The notes below the pieces were generated by a model that saw only the letters and a program-made list of their open reading frames with translations, was not told the DNA's origin and did no database searches. From CSP1-5 sp964558395 (GTDB lineage: Bacteria; Methylomirabilota; Methylomirabilia; Methylomirabilales; CSP1-5), in the NCBI GenBank assembly GCA_964558395.1, contig CAZLDS010000009.1, positions 1-64,000 of the forward strand: a stretch of 64,000 bases of DNA. Direction: 5' to 3'. The position numbers and the translations under genes were made by a program. Below are positions 53,895 through 62,135 of this stretch, piece by piece; positions within the stretch are counted from its first letter, which is position 1, and each line of letters begins with the position of its first letter.

Positions 53895-54431
53895 ATGACC
53901 AACGAAGAGCGCGAACATCGCGGCGGGCTGGGCAGGGCGATTCGTTCGATTGTCATTTGGCTGGTGGTCGTCATCGTGGCGGCGGGGGTAGGATTCGGGA
54001 CGGGGTATTTTCTGAGGGACAAAGAGGCGCGAGACCTTGAACAGTTCTCTGCAGAAGAGAAGGCGGAAATGCAGAAGCAGATCGCTTCGCTGGAGAAGCA
54101 GGTCTTGGAGGCCGAAAAGTCACAGCTCGAGCGAGCGCTCGCGCGTGCGAAGTTGAAGGCCGGTCTCGAGGAAGTTTTGGCCTCTCTCACGGGTGCATTG
54201 ACCGAAGTCGAGCAGCGAAATTTTGGCAGGGCCAGCCAAAAGATCGAGGCGGCGAAAGGGGCCCTCTCGGCTGCGCCCAACACCGACGAATCTGTCCAGA
54301 AGGCCATCATGGCCAGGCTGGACACCATCCTGACGGGCCTCAAGAATCTTGACGTCAAGGTTCGGGAAGAGATCGCCACCCTGGCGAAGGAGCTGGAAGA
54401 AGGCCCGCTCCCTGGAAGCAAATCAAAGTAG
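53895..54431 (+). CDS. Membrane-anchored coiled-coil protein
   Basis: 178 residues: a membrane helix at about 19-40 (IVIWLVVVIVAAGVGFGTGYFL), then long alpha-helical coiled-coil (about 45-105) and a four-helix-like C-terminal part (LTEVEQRNFGRASQKIEAAKGAL). Unknown function. It probably shares a transcript with the preceding small membrane protein. Confidence 0.65.
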   Translation: MTNEEREHRGGLGRAIRSIVIWLVVVIVAAGVGFGTGYFLRDKEARDLEQFSAEEKAEMQKQIASLEKQVLEAEKSQLERALARAKLKAGLEEVLASLTGALTEVEQRNFGRASQKIEAAKGALSAAPNTDESVQKAIMARLDTILTGLKNLDVKVREEIATLAKELEEGPLPGSKSK

Positions 54432-54784
54432 ACAAGTGAAGAAGAGCACCTCTCGAGCGATGCTGCAGCACACGCGCGGCGTGGGTCCGCGTGCGTCTCC
54501 CCCATTGCATCGAACCCGACTGTGATGTGTGTCTTTCAATTGAAGGCCGGGATGGGAGGAGCCCGAACCCATTGCAAGGGGGACCATGAATACTCCTTGG
54601 CCCCTTTTCGTCCCTTGAAGGGGGTGTGGTCTGGACTTTGGCACGATTCATGTATGGTATGTGGGAGACTTCTTCATGGTACCCAAAGGGGGTCGACAAG
54701 GCTTGTTGGTGCGATTTAGTCTCATCCCGGTGAGGCTGGATGCCTTGACAGGTGGAAGAGAGACAGCACACGTGAGCACCTGTC
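54432..54784. other. Intergenic stretch, 353 bp
   Basis: No gene is supported. It contains cacgcg/cgcgtg dyads near 54472-54503 and the sigma-54-like site at 54638-54654. The rest shows nothing recognisable. Confidence 0.45.
54638..54654 (+). promoter_or_regulatory. Sigma-54-like promoter, imperfect
   Basis: TTGGCACGATTCATGTA has a perfect -24 element (TGGCACG) and the right spacing, but the -12 element reads TG-T instead of GC. It lies 131 bp before the DUF5752 gene. Could be weak or fortuitous. Confidence 0.35.
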
Positions 54785-55474
54785 ATGCATAGGGTTGCGA
54801 AGACCCCATTTCAGTTCGTCGGATGCACACAACTCCGGGAGGTCCTGGGGAGCAAGGCCGAGGACGAGCTTCAGCTTATGGATCTCTTGGAGGAAGTTCC
54901 CATCGAATCCATCTACCACCACACGCACCAGTACTTCCTGCGCCATCAATATCTCATGGGCCCGTACCCGAACGATTTTGCCACCTGGACCGCCACCCAG
55001 GTCCGAGATCGCGTGCTGGGGGAACGGCTCGGCGTCATCGACCCATACGAGTTTGAAACCCTGGAGGATCTGCGTGAGGCGCTCATCGTTGTGATCGACG
55101 ACCACCTCTCCCGGTTGCATGGTGTCCCCCGGGTTGAAGACGGAAAGCCATTTTACTTCATGCAGTCCCGCCTGGTAGAGGTCTCCACCGGGATCGTCGC
55201 TCAGACGCTTCAGGAGTTCCGGGACGGACTCGCCAAGGTGGATGCGAGCGCCATCTACTACCACTTCTACGCGGCTCGGATCCGGGGGAACGGGCAGCCG
55301 GCAGGAGATTTCACGGTCTGGGTCGAACGGGGATTAGAGATGCCAGAGCTGGCCCAACAGCTGTGGACCGTTGACCCGTACATTTTCAGCCTCGAGCAGC
55401 TTCGCGATCGTCTTTTGGAGATTTGTGATACGTTCCTGACCCCAGGAGGGCAGACCGATGCCGATCTGTCTTGA
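54785..55474 (+). CDS. DUF5752 protein
   Basis: 229 residues built of two similar halves. The first reads SIYHHTHQYFLRHQYLMGPYPNDFATW, the second AIYYHFYAARIRGNGQPAGDFTVWV, each followed by LGxxDPYxF(E/S)xLxxLRxxL. The family usually neighbours sugar-nucleotide glycosyltransferases of trehalose metabolism. Its end overlaps the next gene by 17 bp, so expression is coupled. Activity unknown. Confidence 0.85.
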   Translation: MHRVAKTPFQFVGCTQLREVLGSKAEDELQLMDLLEEVPIESIYHHTHQYFLRHQYLMGPYPNDFATWTATQVRDRVLGERLGVIDPYEFETLEDLREALIVVIDDHLSRLHGVPRVEDGKPFYFMQSRLVEVSTGIVAQTLQEFRDGLAKVDASAIYYHFYAARIRGNGQPAGDFTVWVERGLEMPELAQQLWTVDPYIFSLEQLRDRLLEICDTFLTPGGQTDADLS

Positions 55475-56690
55475 AGATTATCGGGATGTGGCCCCTCCGG
55501 GGACAGTGGATTTGCTCTATCGCTTGAGCGAAAAGGTCAAGGGGAAGAGCCTCCTCAACGTCAACTCAACCCGGTCCGGGGGCGGGGTGGCGGAGATTCT
55601 GAACCGCCTCGTCCCTTTGCTCGACGAACTAGGGGTGAAGGCGACGTGGGACGTCATCCAAGGTAGTGATGAATTCTTCGCAGTGACCAAAGGGTTTCAC
55701 AACGCCCTGCAGGGGAACGGACAAGAAATCAGTGAACGGATGTACGAGGCGTATGTCGAGTGTAATCGCGAAAACGCCAAACGGATGCTTTTTGATGCAG
55801 ACATGATCCTGATCCACGATCCTCAGCCGGCCGCCCTCGTTGACTTCGGCCCACGAGTCGGAAAGTGGGTCTGGCGGTGTCATCTCGACATCTCTGATCC
55901 GGCACGGCGCGTGTGGCGGTTCCTGCGAAACTACGTGGTGAAATATGATGCAGCCATCTTCTCCCTGCCCACCTTTGCGCAGAAGCTCCCGATTCCTCAG
56001 TTCTTGGTTTACCCCTCTATCGATCCGTTGAGCGACAAGAATCGAGAGCTCAGCCGAAGGGAGGTCAACAAAATCCTAGACCGGTTGGGTGTTCCGCGGG
56101 ACAAGTCGATCCTTTTGCAGGTCTCCCGTTTTGACCGATTCAAGGATTTCGTGGGGGTAATCCAGGCCTATCGGATTGTCAAGAGGCACAACGATTGCCG
56201 CCTCATACTGGCGGGGGGTCCGGCGGCCGATGATCCGGAGGGCAAGATGGTCGTGGATGAAGTGAAAGAAGCCGCCGGCCAGGACCCGGATATCCTTATC
56301 CTCGAGCTTCCCCCGGACTCAAACATCGAGATCAATGCCCTACAACGGGCGGCCACGATCGTCCTTCAAAAATCAATCAAAGAAGGCTTTGGCTTGACCG
56401 TGTCCGAGGCCATGTGGAAGGGGAAACCGGTCATCGGGGGTGACACCGGGGGGATTACAGTCCAGATCCTCTACTATCTCACCGGCTATACCGTCAGCTC
56501 GGTGGAGGGGGCGGCCTTCCGGATCCGGTATCTCCTGAACAACCCGCAGATCGCCCGGAAGATGGGCACGGACGCCAAGGAACACGTCCGGCGGAATTTC
56601 CTCATCACCCGCCATCTGACCGATTATCTGACGCTCATGGCTGCCCTCACCGACGGGGCGGAGAATTTGGACTTCCTTCCCTTTAGCTAG
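55458..56690 (+). CDS. treT: GT4 glycosyltransferase, TreT-like trehalose synthase
   Basis: 410 residues. The TreT family makes trehalose from NDP-glucose and glucose. Marks: NVNSTRSGGGVAEIL at the start, HDPQPAAL, WRCHLDIS, and the C-terminal GT-B donor site ILLQVSRFDRFKDFVGVI, KEGFGLTVSEAMWKGKPVIGG. Trehalose is a compatible solute, so the role may be stress tolerance. The last nine codons lie inside a 26-bp repeat (56661-56686) that recurs at 58630, showing that an element inserted at this gene's end while keeping it intact. Confidence 0.85.
   Translation: MPICLEDYRDVAPPGTVDLLYRLSEKVKGKSLLNVNSTRSGGGVAEILNRLVPLLDELGVKATWDVIQGSDEFFAVTKGFHNALQGNGQEISERMYEAYVECNRENAKRMLFDADMILIHDPQPAALVDFGPRVGKWVWRCHLDISDPARRVWRFLRNYVVKYDAAIFSLPTFAQKLPIPQFLVYPSIDPLSDKNRELSRREVNKILDRLGVPRDKSILLQVSRFDRFKDFVGVIQAYRIVKRHNDCRLILAGGPAADDPEGKMVVDEVKEAAGQDPDILILELPPDSNIEINALQRAATIVLQKSIKEGFGLTVSEAMWKGKPVIGGDTGGITVQILYYLTGYTVSSVEGAAFRIRYLLNNPQIARKMGTDAKEHVRRNFLITRHLTDYLTLMAALTDGAENLDFLPFS
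56661..56686. repeat. 26-bp direct repeat (att site), left
   Basis: Identical to 58630-58655. It coincides with the last codons of treT. It marks the left edge of the inserted element. Confidence 0.8.
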
Positions 56691-57054
56691 AAACCCCCAC
56701 ATTTTCAGTGAGTTGCACGGCTTCCGTGGTGGGTTGCTGGCAAGTCACTGTCGCATCTATCCAGTTTGAAACATGGGTGACGGCGTCCCGCTCTTGCTTG
56801 GCTTCAGGGAACAGATAGCGTTCGGTGACACTGAGATCACTGTGCCCTAATAGCTTACGGATGGTTACTAAGTCCGCGCCATGTTCCAACGCCCGTGTAG
56901 CAAAGGTACGGCGCAAGTCGTGCGGGTGGAGGTTCACAATTCCCGCTCTCTTACATGCGCGGTCCCACGCTTTGTAAATGTCCTTGATGGGTTTAGACTC
57001 AACGCCTTTGGAATCCTCCGCAGAGAGATATTGGATAAAAGCAATAATTGACGT
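56683..57054 (-). pseudogene. Tyrosine integrase, C-terminal fragment
   Basis: An open frame of 123 codons with no start codon of its own at the right place. It reads KDIYKAWDRACKRAG, HPHDLRRTFATRALEHG and LLGHSDLSVTERYLF, the last two catalytic boxes with Arg, His and Tyr. The N-terminal two-thirds is missing. The stop codon lies inside the treT end. Confidence 0.85.
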
Positions 57055-57127
57055 TCAAAGGACTGTACCAATTTGTCCCTTTCGGCCATGATAGCGATAC
57101 CATCGCTTCTCACTCGAATCCTATATC

Positions 57128-57769
57128 TCACGGGTCCTCCCGATTCCGTTGGGACTCCACTGGCTCATCGAGATCGGACGAACTAAAGCTAATGAGAATC
57201 AGAATCGTGTACTCATCGTATCTGGCCTTTCCGACACCTATAGGGACCTTGCCTACAAACGTACCGATCCGGCCTTCAAAGGCATAGATCTCTACTTCGA
57301 CGCGGCCCCGGTTGCGCACCGATTTATACAGGGCGATCTCGGGGAATGGAACCCCGAATACGGGAATCGGAAAGGCGGGGATGCCGAACAGCGTCGATGA
57401 TTGGTCAACGCCGAGGACGTACGCGAAGACCTTTAGCTTCAGGTCTGACTCCGTCTGATCGGAGACAACTTTAACTCCATGTTCTTCGAGCCAGGTCATC
57501 ACGAATGCCTTTGCAAAGGCCCGATCATCCGTGAGTGCAAACAGCTCGAGGGTAACGCGGCGTCCAATGAATCGCTGAACCTCGAGCTGGGCGACTGCCC
57601 GCTGCAGCGACCGGACCAGTAACTGCTGTTCAAGGCTGGACCGTGCGGTCGTGGTCGCACGCACCGAGCTGTAACAGCCCGCACTCAAAAGCCAGCAAGC
57701 GATGGACCCCACGAGCAGTAGACTTGGCCCGATCCCAGGGTTTCGCTTACTGCGTAACTTCGTGCGCAT
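57128..57769 (-). CDS. Putative lipoprotein, mobile-element cargo
   Basis: 213 residues from ATG 57769 (MRTKLRSKRNPG); earlier starts add unlikely sequence. The signal ends LLSAGC, a lipobox at about residues 29-34. The mature part has SLEQQLLVRSLQRAVAQL and VTLELFALTDDRAFAKAFV, recalling DUF6655-type lipoproteins, although this is from memory and uncertain. It is the only intact non-mobility gene in the element. Confidence 0.6.
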   Translation of the reverse strand: MRTKLRSKRNPGIGPSLLLVGSIACWLLSAGCYSSVRATTTARSSLEQQLLVRSLQRAVAQLEVQRFIGRRVTLELFALTDDRAFAKAFVMTWLEEHGVKVVSDQTESDLKLKVFAYVLGVDQSSTLFGIPAFPIPVFGVPFPEIALYKSVRNRGRVEVEIYAFEGRIGTFVGKVPIGVGKARYDEYTILILISFSSSDLDEPVESQRNREDP

Positions 57770-58247
57770 CAGCCACTCGGTAGGCCTGAAAAGAAAGGTA
57801 CCCGTTGCCGGTCGATGTGTGTAACTACAGTACCACACCCGATTATACCTCATCCCAACTCTCGGGATAGCCTCCTTTGGTTGTTGCCGGTGTTACGGGT
57901 TTCGCAGACGGCCCTGCTTCATGGAGGTACCGCGACAAACCGCCTGAGAAGTTGGTGCATTCGGTGAAGCAGTTCGGCAGGGTTTGCGTATTCCTTCTCA
58001 AGTAGTGCACTCCGTAATGGTGAATTCATTCGTCAGTTCCTTGAGGCCCCAGTCGGCCCATTTCATACGCTAAATTTTCTGATAGGATAAACCTTTCATT
58101 TGTCGAAACGCTTCAAATAGTTCACGGGCTGACACTGAATCATCCCCATTATAGTAAGCGAGAATTTCCGATAGTGTTCAAGGACTTGTTGTGGAGATAA
58201 TCTGTCCTTAACCTTTTGGAAGTTCATCCATCATAATCCCGGCTCTG

Positions 58248-58445
58248 TTAAGCCGATTTTTCGATATAGTCTCGCAAGTCTTGCAGTCTGAACCGTAATG
58301 TGCCGCCGACCTTGCCATAGGGAATTTTTTTGTCTCGCGTCAGGCGGCGCAGGGTGACCTCGCTACACTTGAGGAAATCCATTGCTTGGCGAAAGTCCAA
58401 GTATTCCCACCTCCAAGGAACCTCATAATTTTCCCTTTTGACCAT
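58248..58445 (-). CDS. Excisionase-like helix-turn-helix protein
   Basis: 65 residues with GGGGAGGTGAGG before the ATG. WEYLDFRQAMDFLKCSEVTLRRLTRDKKIPYGKVGGTLRFRLQDLRDYI is a classic MerR-like/HTH_17 excisionase domain. It probably bends att DNA for excision or regulates the integrase. Located in the element, consistent with that role. Confidence 0.85.
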   Translation of the reverse strand: MVKRENYEVPWRWEYLDFRQAMDFLKCSEVTLRRLTRDKKIPYGKVGGTLRFRLQDLRDYIEKSA

Positions 58446-58469
58446 GCTTCCTCACCTCCCCCCAAAAGA

Positions 58470-58513
58470 GAACGGGGGGCCAACAGCCTGTGTAAGGCAT
58501 CGGCCCCCCGTTC
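58470..58513 (-). promoter_or_regulatory. Strong inverted repeat ahead of the excisionase gene
   Basis: GAACGGGGGGCC and GGCCCCCCGTTC form a perfect 12-bp stem with a 20-nt loop, 25 bp before the xis start on the minus strand. A short TCTTTT follows on that strand, so it may be an attenuator or protect against read-through. Confidence 0.55.
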
Positions 58514-58579
58514 AAAAGGCACTTATTAAGTTTCAAAGATCATACCCCAAGCGACATCGCCGTGTGTCTGAAAAGACGA

Positions 58580-58613
58580 GAGCCGCCACAATTTCAACAC
58601 CTTGTGACGGCTC
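58580..58613. repeat. Inverted repeat near the right att site
   Basis: GAGCCGCCACAA and TTGTGACGGCTC pair over 12 bp with one mismatch and a 10-nt loop, 17 bp inside the right repeat. It may be an integrase-arm or terminal site. Confidence 0.45.
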
Positions 58614-58629
58614 CCTAAATGGCTACTAA

Positions 58630-58655
58630 GAGAATTTGGACTTCCTTCCCTTTAG
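58630..58655. repeat. 26-bp direct repeat (att site), right
   Basis: Exact copy of the treT-end sequence at 56661-56686. Its last base directly precedes the -35 box of the tRNA-Asp promoter. Confidence 0.8.
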
Positions 58656-58684
58656 TTGACTTCCCTCGCTAGGTACGATATAGA
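58656..58684 (+). promoter_or_regulatory. tRNA-Asp promoter
   Basis: TTGACT (58656-58661), 17-bp spacer, TATAGA (58679-58684). The expected start is about 8 nt before the tRNA. It begins immediately after the right att repeat. Confidence 0.75.
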
Positions 58685-58698
58685 CTGACTCTTGCTGC

Positions 58699-58776
58699 GG
58701 GGCCGTAGTGTAGCCTGGTTAACACGCCGGCCTGTCAAGCCGGAGATCGCGGGTTCAAGTCCCGTCGGCCCCGCCA
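58699..58776 (+). tRNA. tRNA-Asp (GUC anticodon)
   Basis: Acceptor GGGGCCG/CGGCCCC, anticodon GTC at 58734-58736 in loop CTGTCAA, T-arm GGGTTCAAGTCCC, discriminator G, encoded CCA. It lies just beyond the element. Confidence 0.97.
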
Positions 58777-58864
58777 CCCAACGCCTGACACCTGGGTTAC
58801 CACCTGTCTTTCAATCCGAAATCCCCAATCCGCAATCGGAATTCTCGGAGCTCGGACTTTCAAA

Positions 58865-59740
58865 TTAGTACGACATGGCGAAGCCGGCGGTGACGACGCC
58901 TGTAAAGTTGTCACCCGCGTTGATCGCTTTCGTGCTGTTCCCGAGGAAAAAGAAGTCCCCCTTCACATAGGCCTCCCACGAGCCGTAGTCGGCCGGGATA
59001 AAAGCCAGAGGCACGCTCGCCTTGATGCCGAGGTCAAAGTAGCCGAACGTGGAATCCTCACCGGTGTTGGGGTTTTCATAGTAATCCCCGAGGCTTAAAC
59101 CCAGTGTCAGTGGGAGAGAGAGTGTCACCGGGTATTTCTCGCCCTCAAACACGGTGTAGCTCGGCTCGAGGTCCAGCTGAAAGTACGTCCCGAGGTCGGG
59201 TCCAGTCGCCCCGGCACCCTGGATCTCGAACGCGACCAGGATGTGAGGTGACATGGCAAAGGGCCCCAGCAGGTCGCTATCATCATAGCTGAGCCCAAAC
59301 GCGATCTCCTGTGTTGAGCCGAAGGAATCGTTGGGGCTGGTGTAGAGGGTATAGACCGTATCTAGGCTAAAATCTTCAAACAACCCGAAATTCAGCCCGG
59401 CGATAAAGTCGAACTCGTACCACGCCGTCGGATCGGCCGTCCCGGGTGATACCGACTGGATGCTGTTCCAGATCCCCAGCGTCGCACCCGCGCTCGTGAG
59501 TCCACTCGAGCCTTCATACAGGTTAAAGTTGACATCGGCCCACGGCTGGCCAATGAAGCCGTTTTTCGACTGCAGGAGCCCGCGGAAGAAATACGCGCTG
59601 GTGAAATCCATCCCGGCGTCGAACGAGACCTTGCCCGTGTTGGGTTCCTCGGCTGCGATTGCCGGCGTGCCGCATAAGAGAGTGGCCATCGCCAGCGCGC
59701 TGGCCACGAGAGCTATCCGTCCCCGCGTTTCTTGTCCCAT
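58865..59740 (-). CDS. Putative outer-membrane beta-barrel (TorF-like)
   Basis: 291 residues. Signal peptide (about 1-29, ending AIAA), then alternating strands ending in an aromatic residue, as in SAYFFRGLLQSKNGF, which is close to the DYVFRG motif of TorF-type porins. The chain ends AMSY, with the C-terminal aromatic required for barrel assembly. Probable role: small-solute diffusion; substrate unknown. A strong AGGAGG site precedes the ATG. It follows the amt operon's terminator and has its own transcript. Confidence 0.75.
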   Translation of the reverse strand: MGQETRGRIALVASALAMATLLCGTPAIAAEEPNTGKVSFDAGMDFTSAYFFRGLLQSKNGFIGQPWADVNFNLYEGSSGLTSAGATLGIWNSIQSVSPGTADPTAWYEFDFIAGLNFGLFEDFSLDTVYTLYTSPNDSFGSTQEIAFGLSYDDSDLLGPFAMSPHILVAFEIQGAGATGPDLGTYFQLDLEPSYTVFEGEKYPVTLSLPLTLGLSLGDYYENPNTGEDSTFGYFDLGIKASVPLAFIPADYGSWEAYVKGDFFFLGNSTKAINAGDNFTGVVTAGFAMSY

Positions 59741-59792
59741 CTGGCTACCTCCTTTTCTTACGGGTGGCGACGTTCTACGTAGAGAAAAAGAA

Positions 59793-59820
59793 AAGGGCGC
59801 CTCGTATCTGAGGCGCCCTT
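59793..59820 (-). terminator. Terminator of the amt-flotillin-ANTAR operon
   Basis: A perfect 11-bp stem (59793-59803 with 59810-59820) with a 6-nt loop. On the minus strand it is followed by TTTCTTTTTC, a good intrinsic terminator 50 bp after the ANTAR gene. Confidence 0.8.
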
Positions 59821-59869
59821 GCCTCCCCTTCCCCCTGCGCCGTTGCAGGGGCGGTGCCTTACTCTGCGG

Positions 59870-60484
59870 TCAACGCTCCGCTCGCGCGGGCTTCGCAGCC
59901 GTCGAAACGTCCGCGACGGCTTCGGCAACCAGAATGGCCTCGGCAATCTGCTGCATGGGGGTCCGGGTCTTCATGCTTTGCCGTTGGATGGAGTGAAAGG
60001 CCTCCGCTTCGGTGATCCCCTGCCGGGCCATGAGCAGCCCTTTGGCCCGTTCGATCTTCTTGCGGGCCTCGAGGGCTGTTCGCATATGCTGGTTATCCTT
60101 CCAGAGCGCCATGAACTCCCGGAACCTGGCGATGGCCAACTCGATGGCTGGCTGCAGCTCTTGTCCACGCACCGGCTTGACCAGGCAGGCCATCACGCCT
60201 GCCTGGGTGGCCTGGCGGATCATCGTGGCGTCGAGCTGGCGGGCCAGGAGGATGACGGGGGTCGGGGCCTGCTTCAAGATATGCGTTGCCGCGGCCATTC
60301 CGTTCGCTCCCTCCAAGTCCGCCGCCAGAAAGAGCAAGTCCGGTTGGAGCGTCTGGACGAGCTGCAATCCCTCGTCGATATCCCTCGCCTCCCCAACCAC
60401 CGCGTAACCCAGCTCCCTCAGCGTCTCCTTGAGGAAGGTCCGCGCATACGCGCTGTCCTCGATGAGCAGCAGGCGATAGGACAC
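59870..60484 (-). CDS. Pseudo-receiver/ANTAR RNA-binding antiterminator
   Basis: 204 residues from GTG 60484; the frame extends upstream into the flotillin gene without a site. N-terminal receiver-like domain (about 1-120) has LLLIEDS and the conserved Lys in LVKPV. The phosphoacceptor position reads LFLAADLEG, with Ala54 where Asp is expected; it is likely a ligand- or partner-controlled pseudo-receiver as in AmiR. The ANTAR domain (about 130-190) is ARKKIERAKGLLMARQGITEAEAFHSIQRQSM. ANTAR proteins bind paired hexaloop hairpins and prevent termination. It follows the flotillin gene by 4 bp, so it may sense nitrogen status with Amt. Confidence 0.85.
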   Translation of the reverse strand: MSYRLLLIEDSAYARTFLKETLRELGYAVVGEARDIDEGLQLVQTLQPDLLFLAADLEGANGMAAATHILKQAPTPVILLARQLDATMIRQATQAGVMACLVKPVRGQELQPAIELAIARFREFMALWKDNQHMRTALEARKKIERAKGLLMARQGITEAEAFHSIQRQSMKTRTPMQQIAEAILVAEAVADVSTAAKPARAER

Positions 60485-60488
60485 GGTC

Positions 60489-62105
60489 TTACTTCCCCGA
60501 ACCCTTGGCTGGCGCCGGGGGGGGGTGGGTCGCTTCCTGGGCCCCAGGGATCTGACCCGCCACCTTCTTGAGGATTCCTTCCGGATCCATCTTGGCGAAG
60601 TCGAGGAACTCTCTGAGGAGGGGGAGCGCTGCCCCGGCACTGAGGAAGGCATTCACCACCCGACCGATGCCGGATCCATCCTGGCCTGGTCCCTCGCCGT
60701 TCCCTCCACCCCAGCCGTGCACGTCCAACACCTTGATGCTGTCGATCTGTCGGGCCGGCGCCATCATCTCGCCTAGCATCTGCGGAGCCTGGTCGATAAA
60801 GCGCAGCAGGACATCCCGCTGAATGACTTTCTCTTCCAGGTTGTTCTCGCTCTGCACCATTTTGAGGCGGGCGGCTGCGTCCGCCTCTCCCTCCCGCTGC
60901 TTGGAGAGGGCCAGCCGTTCAATGGCGCGTGCCTTTTGCTCGGCGACCTCGTGTTCCCGGAGGGCCTGGATGAGGGCGATCGCCTTCTGTCGCTCGGCCG
61001 CCGCTCGCTCCGCCACCGTGATCACCTCCTGGGCCGCCTGCTCCTTGCTGGCGTCGGCCTCCAAGCGGCGCTTTTCCTCTTCGATCCGCTGCCGCTCCTT
61101 AACCAGAATCGCGATTTCTTTGGCGCGCTTGGTCTCCTCGACCACGCGCTCCTTGTCGATCTCGGCGGTCTCTCGAAGCTCCGTCTGTTGCATCAGATAG
61201 GCCTCACGGCGGATCTCTGCCTCGCGGATCGTTTTTTCCTGGGCGATCTCTGCCTCGCGGACTGCCCGCTGCTTGGCGATCTCCGCCTCTCGAGACCGTC
61301 GCTCCTGCTCGTACCGGTACTCTTCCGTATCGGCTTTTTGCAGAGCCCGGTTCGTCTCCACCTGGCGAATCTGCTCGGCCTCGGCGAATTCCCGGTCCTG
61401 GTCGAGCGACAGCTTGAGCTTGACCGCCTCCACGTCTTTCCGCTTGATGGCCACCTCGGTGTTCCGTTCAATCTCGTTCCGCTCCCGGTTGCGTTGCGAG
61501 ACCTGGGCGGAAATCTGGCGGAGGCCCTCCGCGTCAAAGATGTTGTTGGGATCGAGCTGAGCGCGGTCGGTCTGGTCGAGGTGAAAGAGCGAGACATCCT
61601 CGAGGCCGAGCCCGTTGAGCATCAACGGTTCCTGCAGGTCCCCCATGACGGCCAGGGCGAACCCACGGCGGTTCTCGTGCATCTGTTCCATCTCCATCCG
61701 CGCTGCCGCCGATCGCAGTGCCGACACCAACTTCTCCTCCACCAGTGACTGGATCCCCTCGGCGCTGAAGGACTTATCCCCCAAGCTGCGGGAGGCCCGT
61801 TCGATGCTCTCGGCGTCGGCGGTGATCTTCACGTAGAACTCGGTCCCGATGTCGACCCGCAGCCGGTCCTTGGTGATAAAGGCCTCCTTCTTCGCCTTGA
61901 AGACTTGAAGCTTGAACGTCTCGAGGGAGATCCACTGAATGCTTTGGACCCAGGGGAGCACCACGGCACCGCCGTCGATGACCACCTTCTTGCCGCCCAA
62001 GCCGGTCCGGATGAAGGCCATATTGACCGGCGTCTTCACGTACCAGGCGGTGAACGCCGCGATGGCAATCCCTGCTAGGATTAAAAGTAAAATAATCCAT
62101 CCCAT
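60489..62105 (-). CDS. Flotillin-like SPFH protein
   Basis: 538 residues. One N-terminal membrane helix (about 2-21), an SPFH/band-7 domain (about 25-215), a long charged coiled coil rich in Glu-Ala-Glu (about 215-430) and a flexible C-terminus ending PPPAPAKGSGK. Flotillins organise membrane microdomains and scaffold transporters. Here it lies between amt and an ANTAR regulator, suggesting it organises the ammonium transporter. Confidence 0.9.
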   Translation of the reverse strand: MGWIILLLILAGIAIAAFTAWYVKTPVNMAFIRTGLGGKKVVIDGGAVVLPWVQSIQWISLETFKLQVFKAKKEAFITKDRLRVDIGTEFYVKITADAESIERASRSLGDKSFSAEGIQSLVEEKLVSALRSAAARMEMEQMHENRRGFALAVMGDLQEPLMLNGLGLEDVSLFHLDQTDRAQLDPNNIFDAEGLRQISAQVSQRNRERNEIERNTEVAIKRKDVEAVKLKLSLDQDREFAEAEQIRQVETNRALQKADTEEYRYEQERRSREAEIAKQRAVREAEIAQEKTIREAEIRREAYLMQQTELRETAEIDKERVVEETKRAKEIAILVKERQRIEEEKRRLEADASKEQAAQEVITVAERAAAERQKAIALIQALREHEVAEQKARAIERLALSKQREGEADAAARLKMVQSENNLEEKVIQRDVLLRFIDQAPQMLGEMMAPARQIDSIKVLDVHGWGGGNGEGPGQDGSGIGRVVNAFLSAGAALPLLREFLDFAKMDPEGILKKVAGQIPGAQEATHPPPAPAKGSGK

Positions 62106-62135
62106 TGTCGCTCCTCCTCGCTTTCCCCCTCGGGA

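Larger units (their letters stand above)
56687..58655. mobile_element. Small integrative element remnant in treT 3' end
   Basis: A 1.97-kb segment bounded by the 26-bp direct repeats. It contains an integrase C-terminal fragment at the left end, a lipoprotein gene, an excisionase-like helix-turn-helix gene, and two strong inverted repeats near the right end. The order and bounding repeats are those of an integrative element that has lost most of its integrase. The gap 57770-58247 between its genes holds no recognisable content. Integration restored treT at the left and left the tRNA-Asp promoter directly to the right. Confidence 0.75.
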
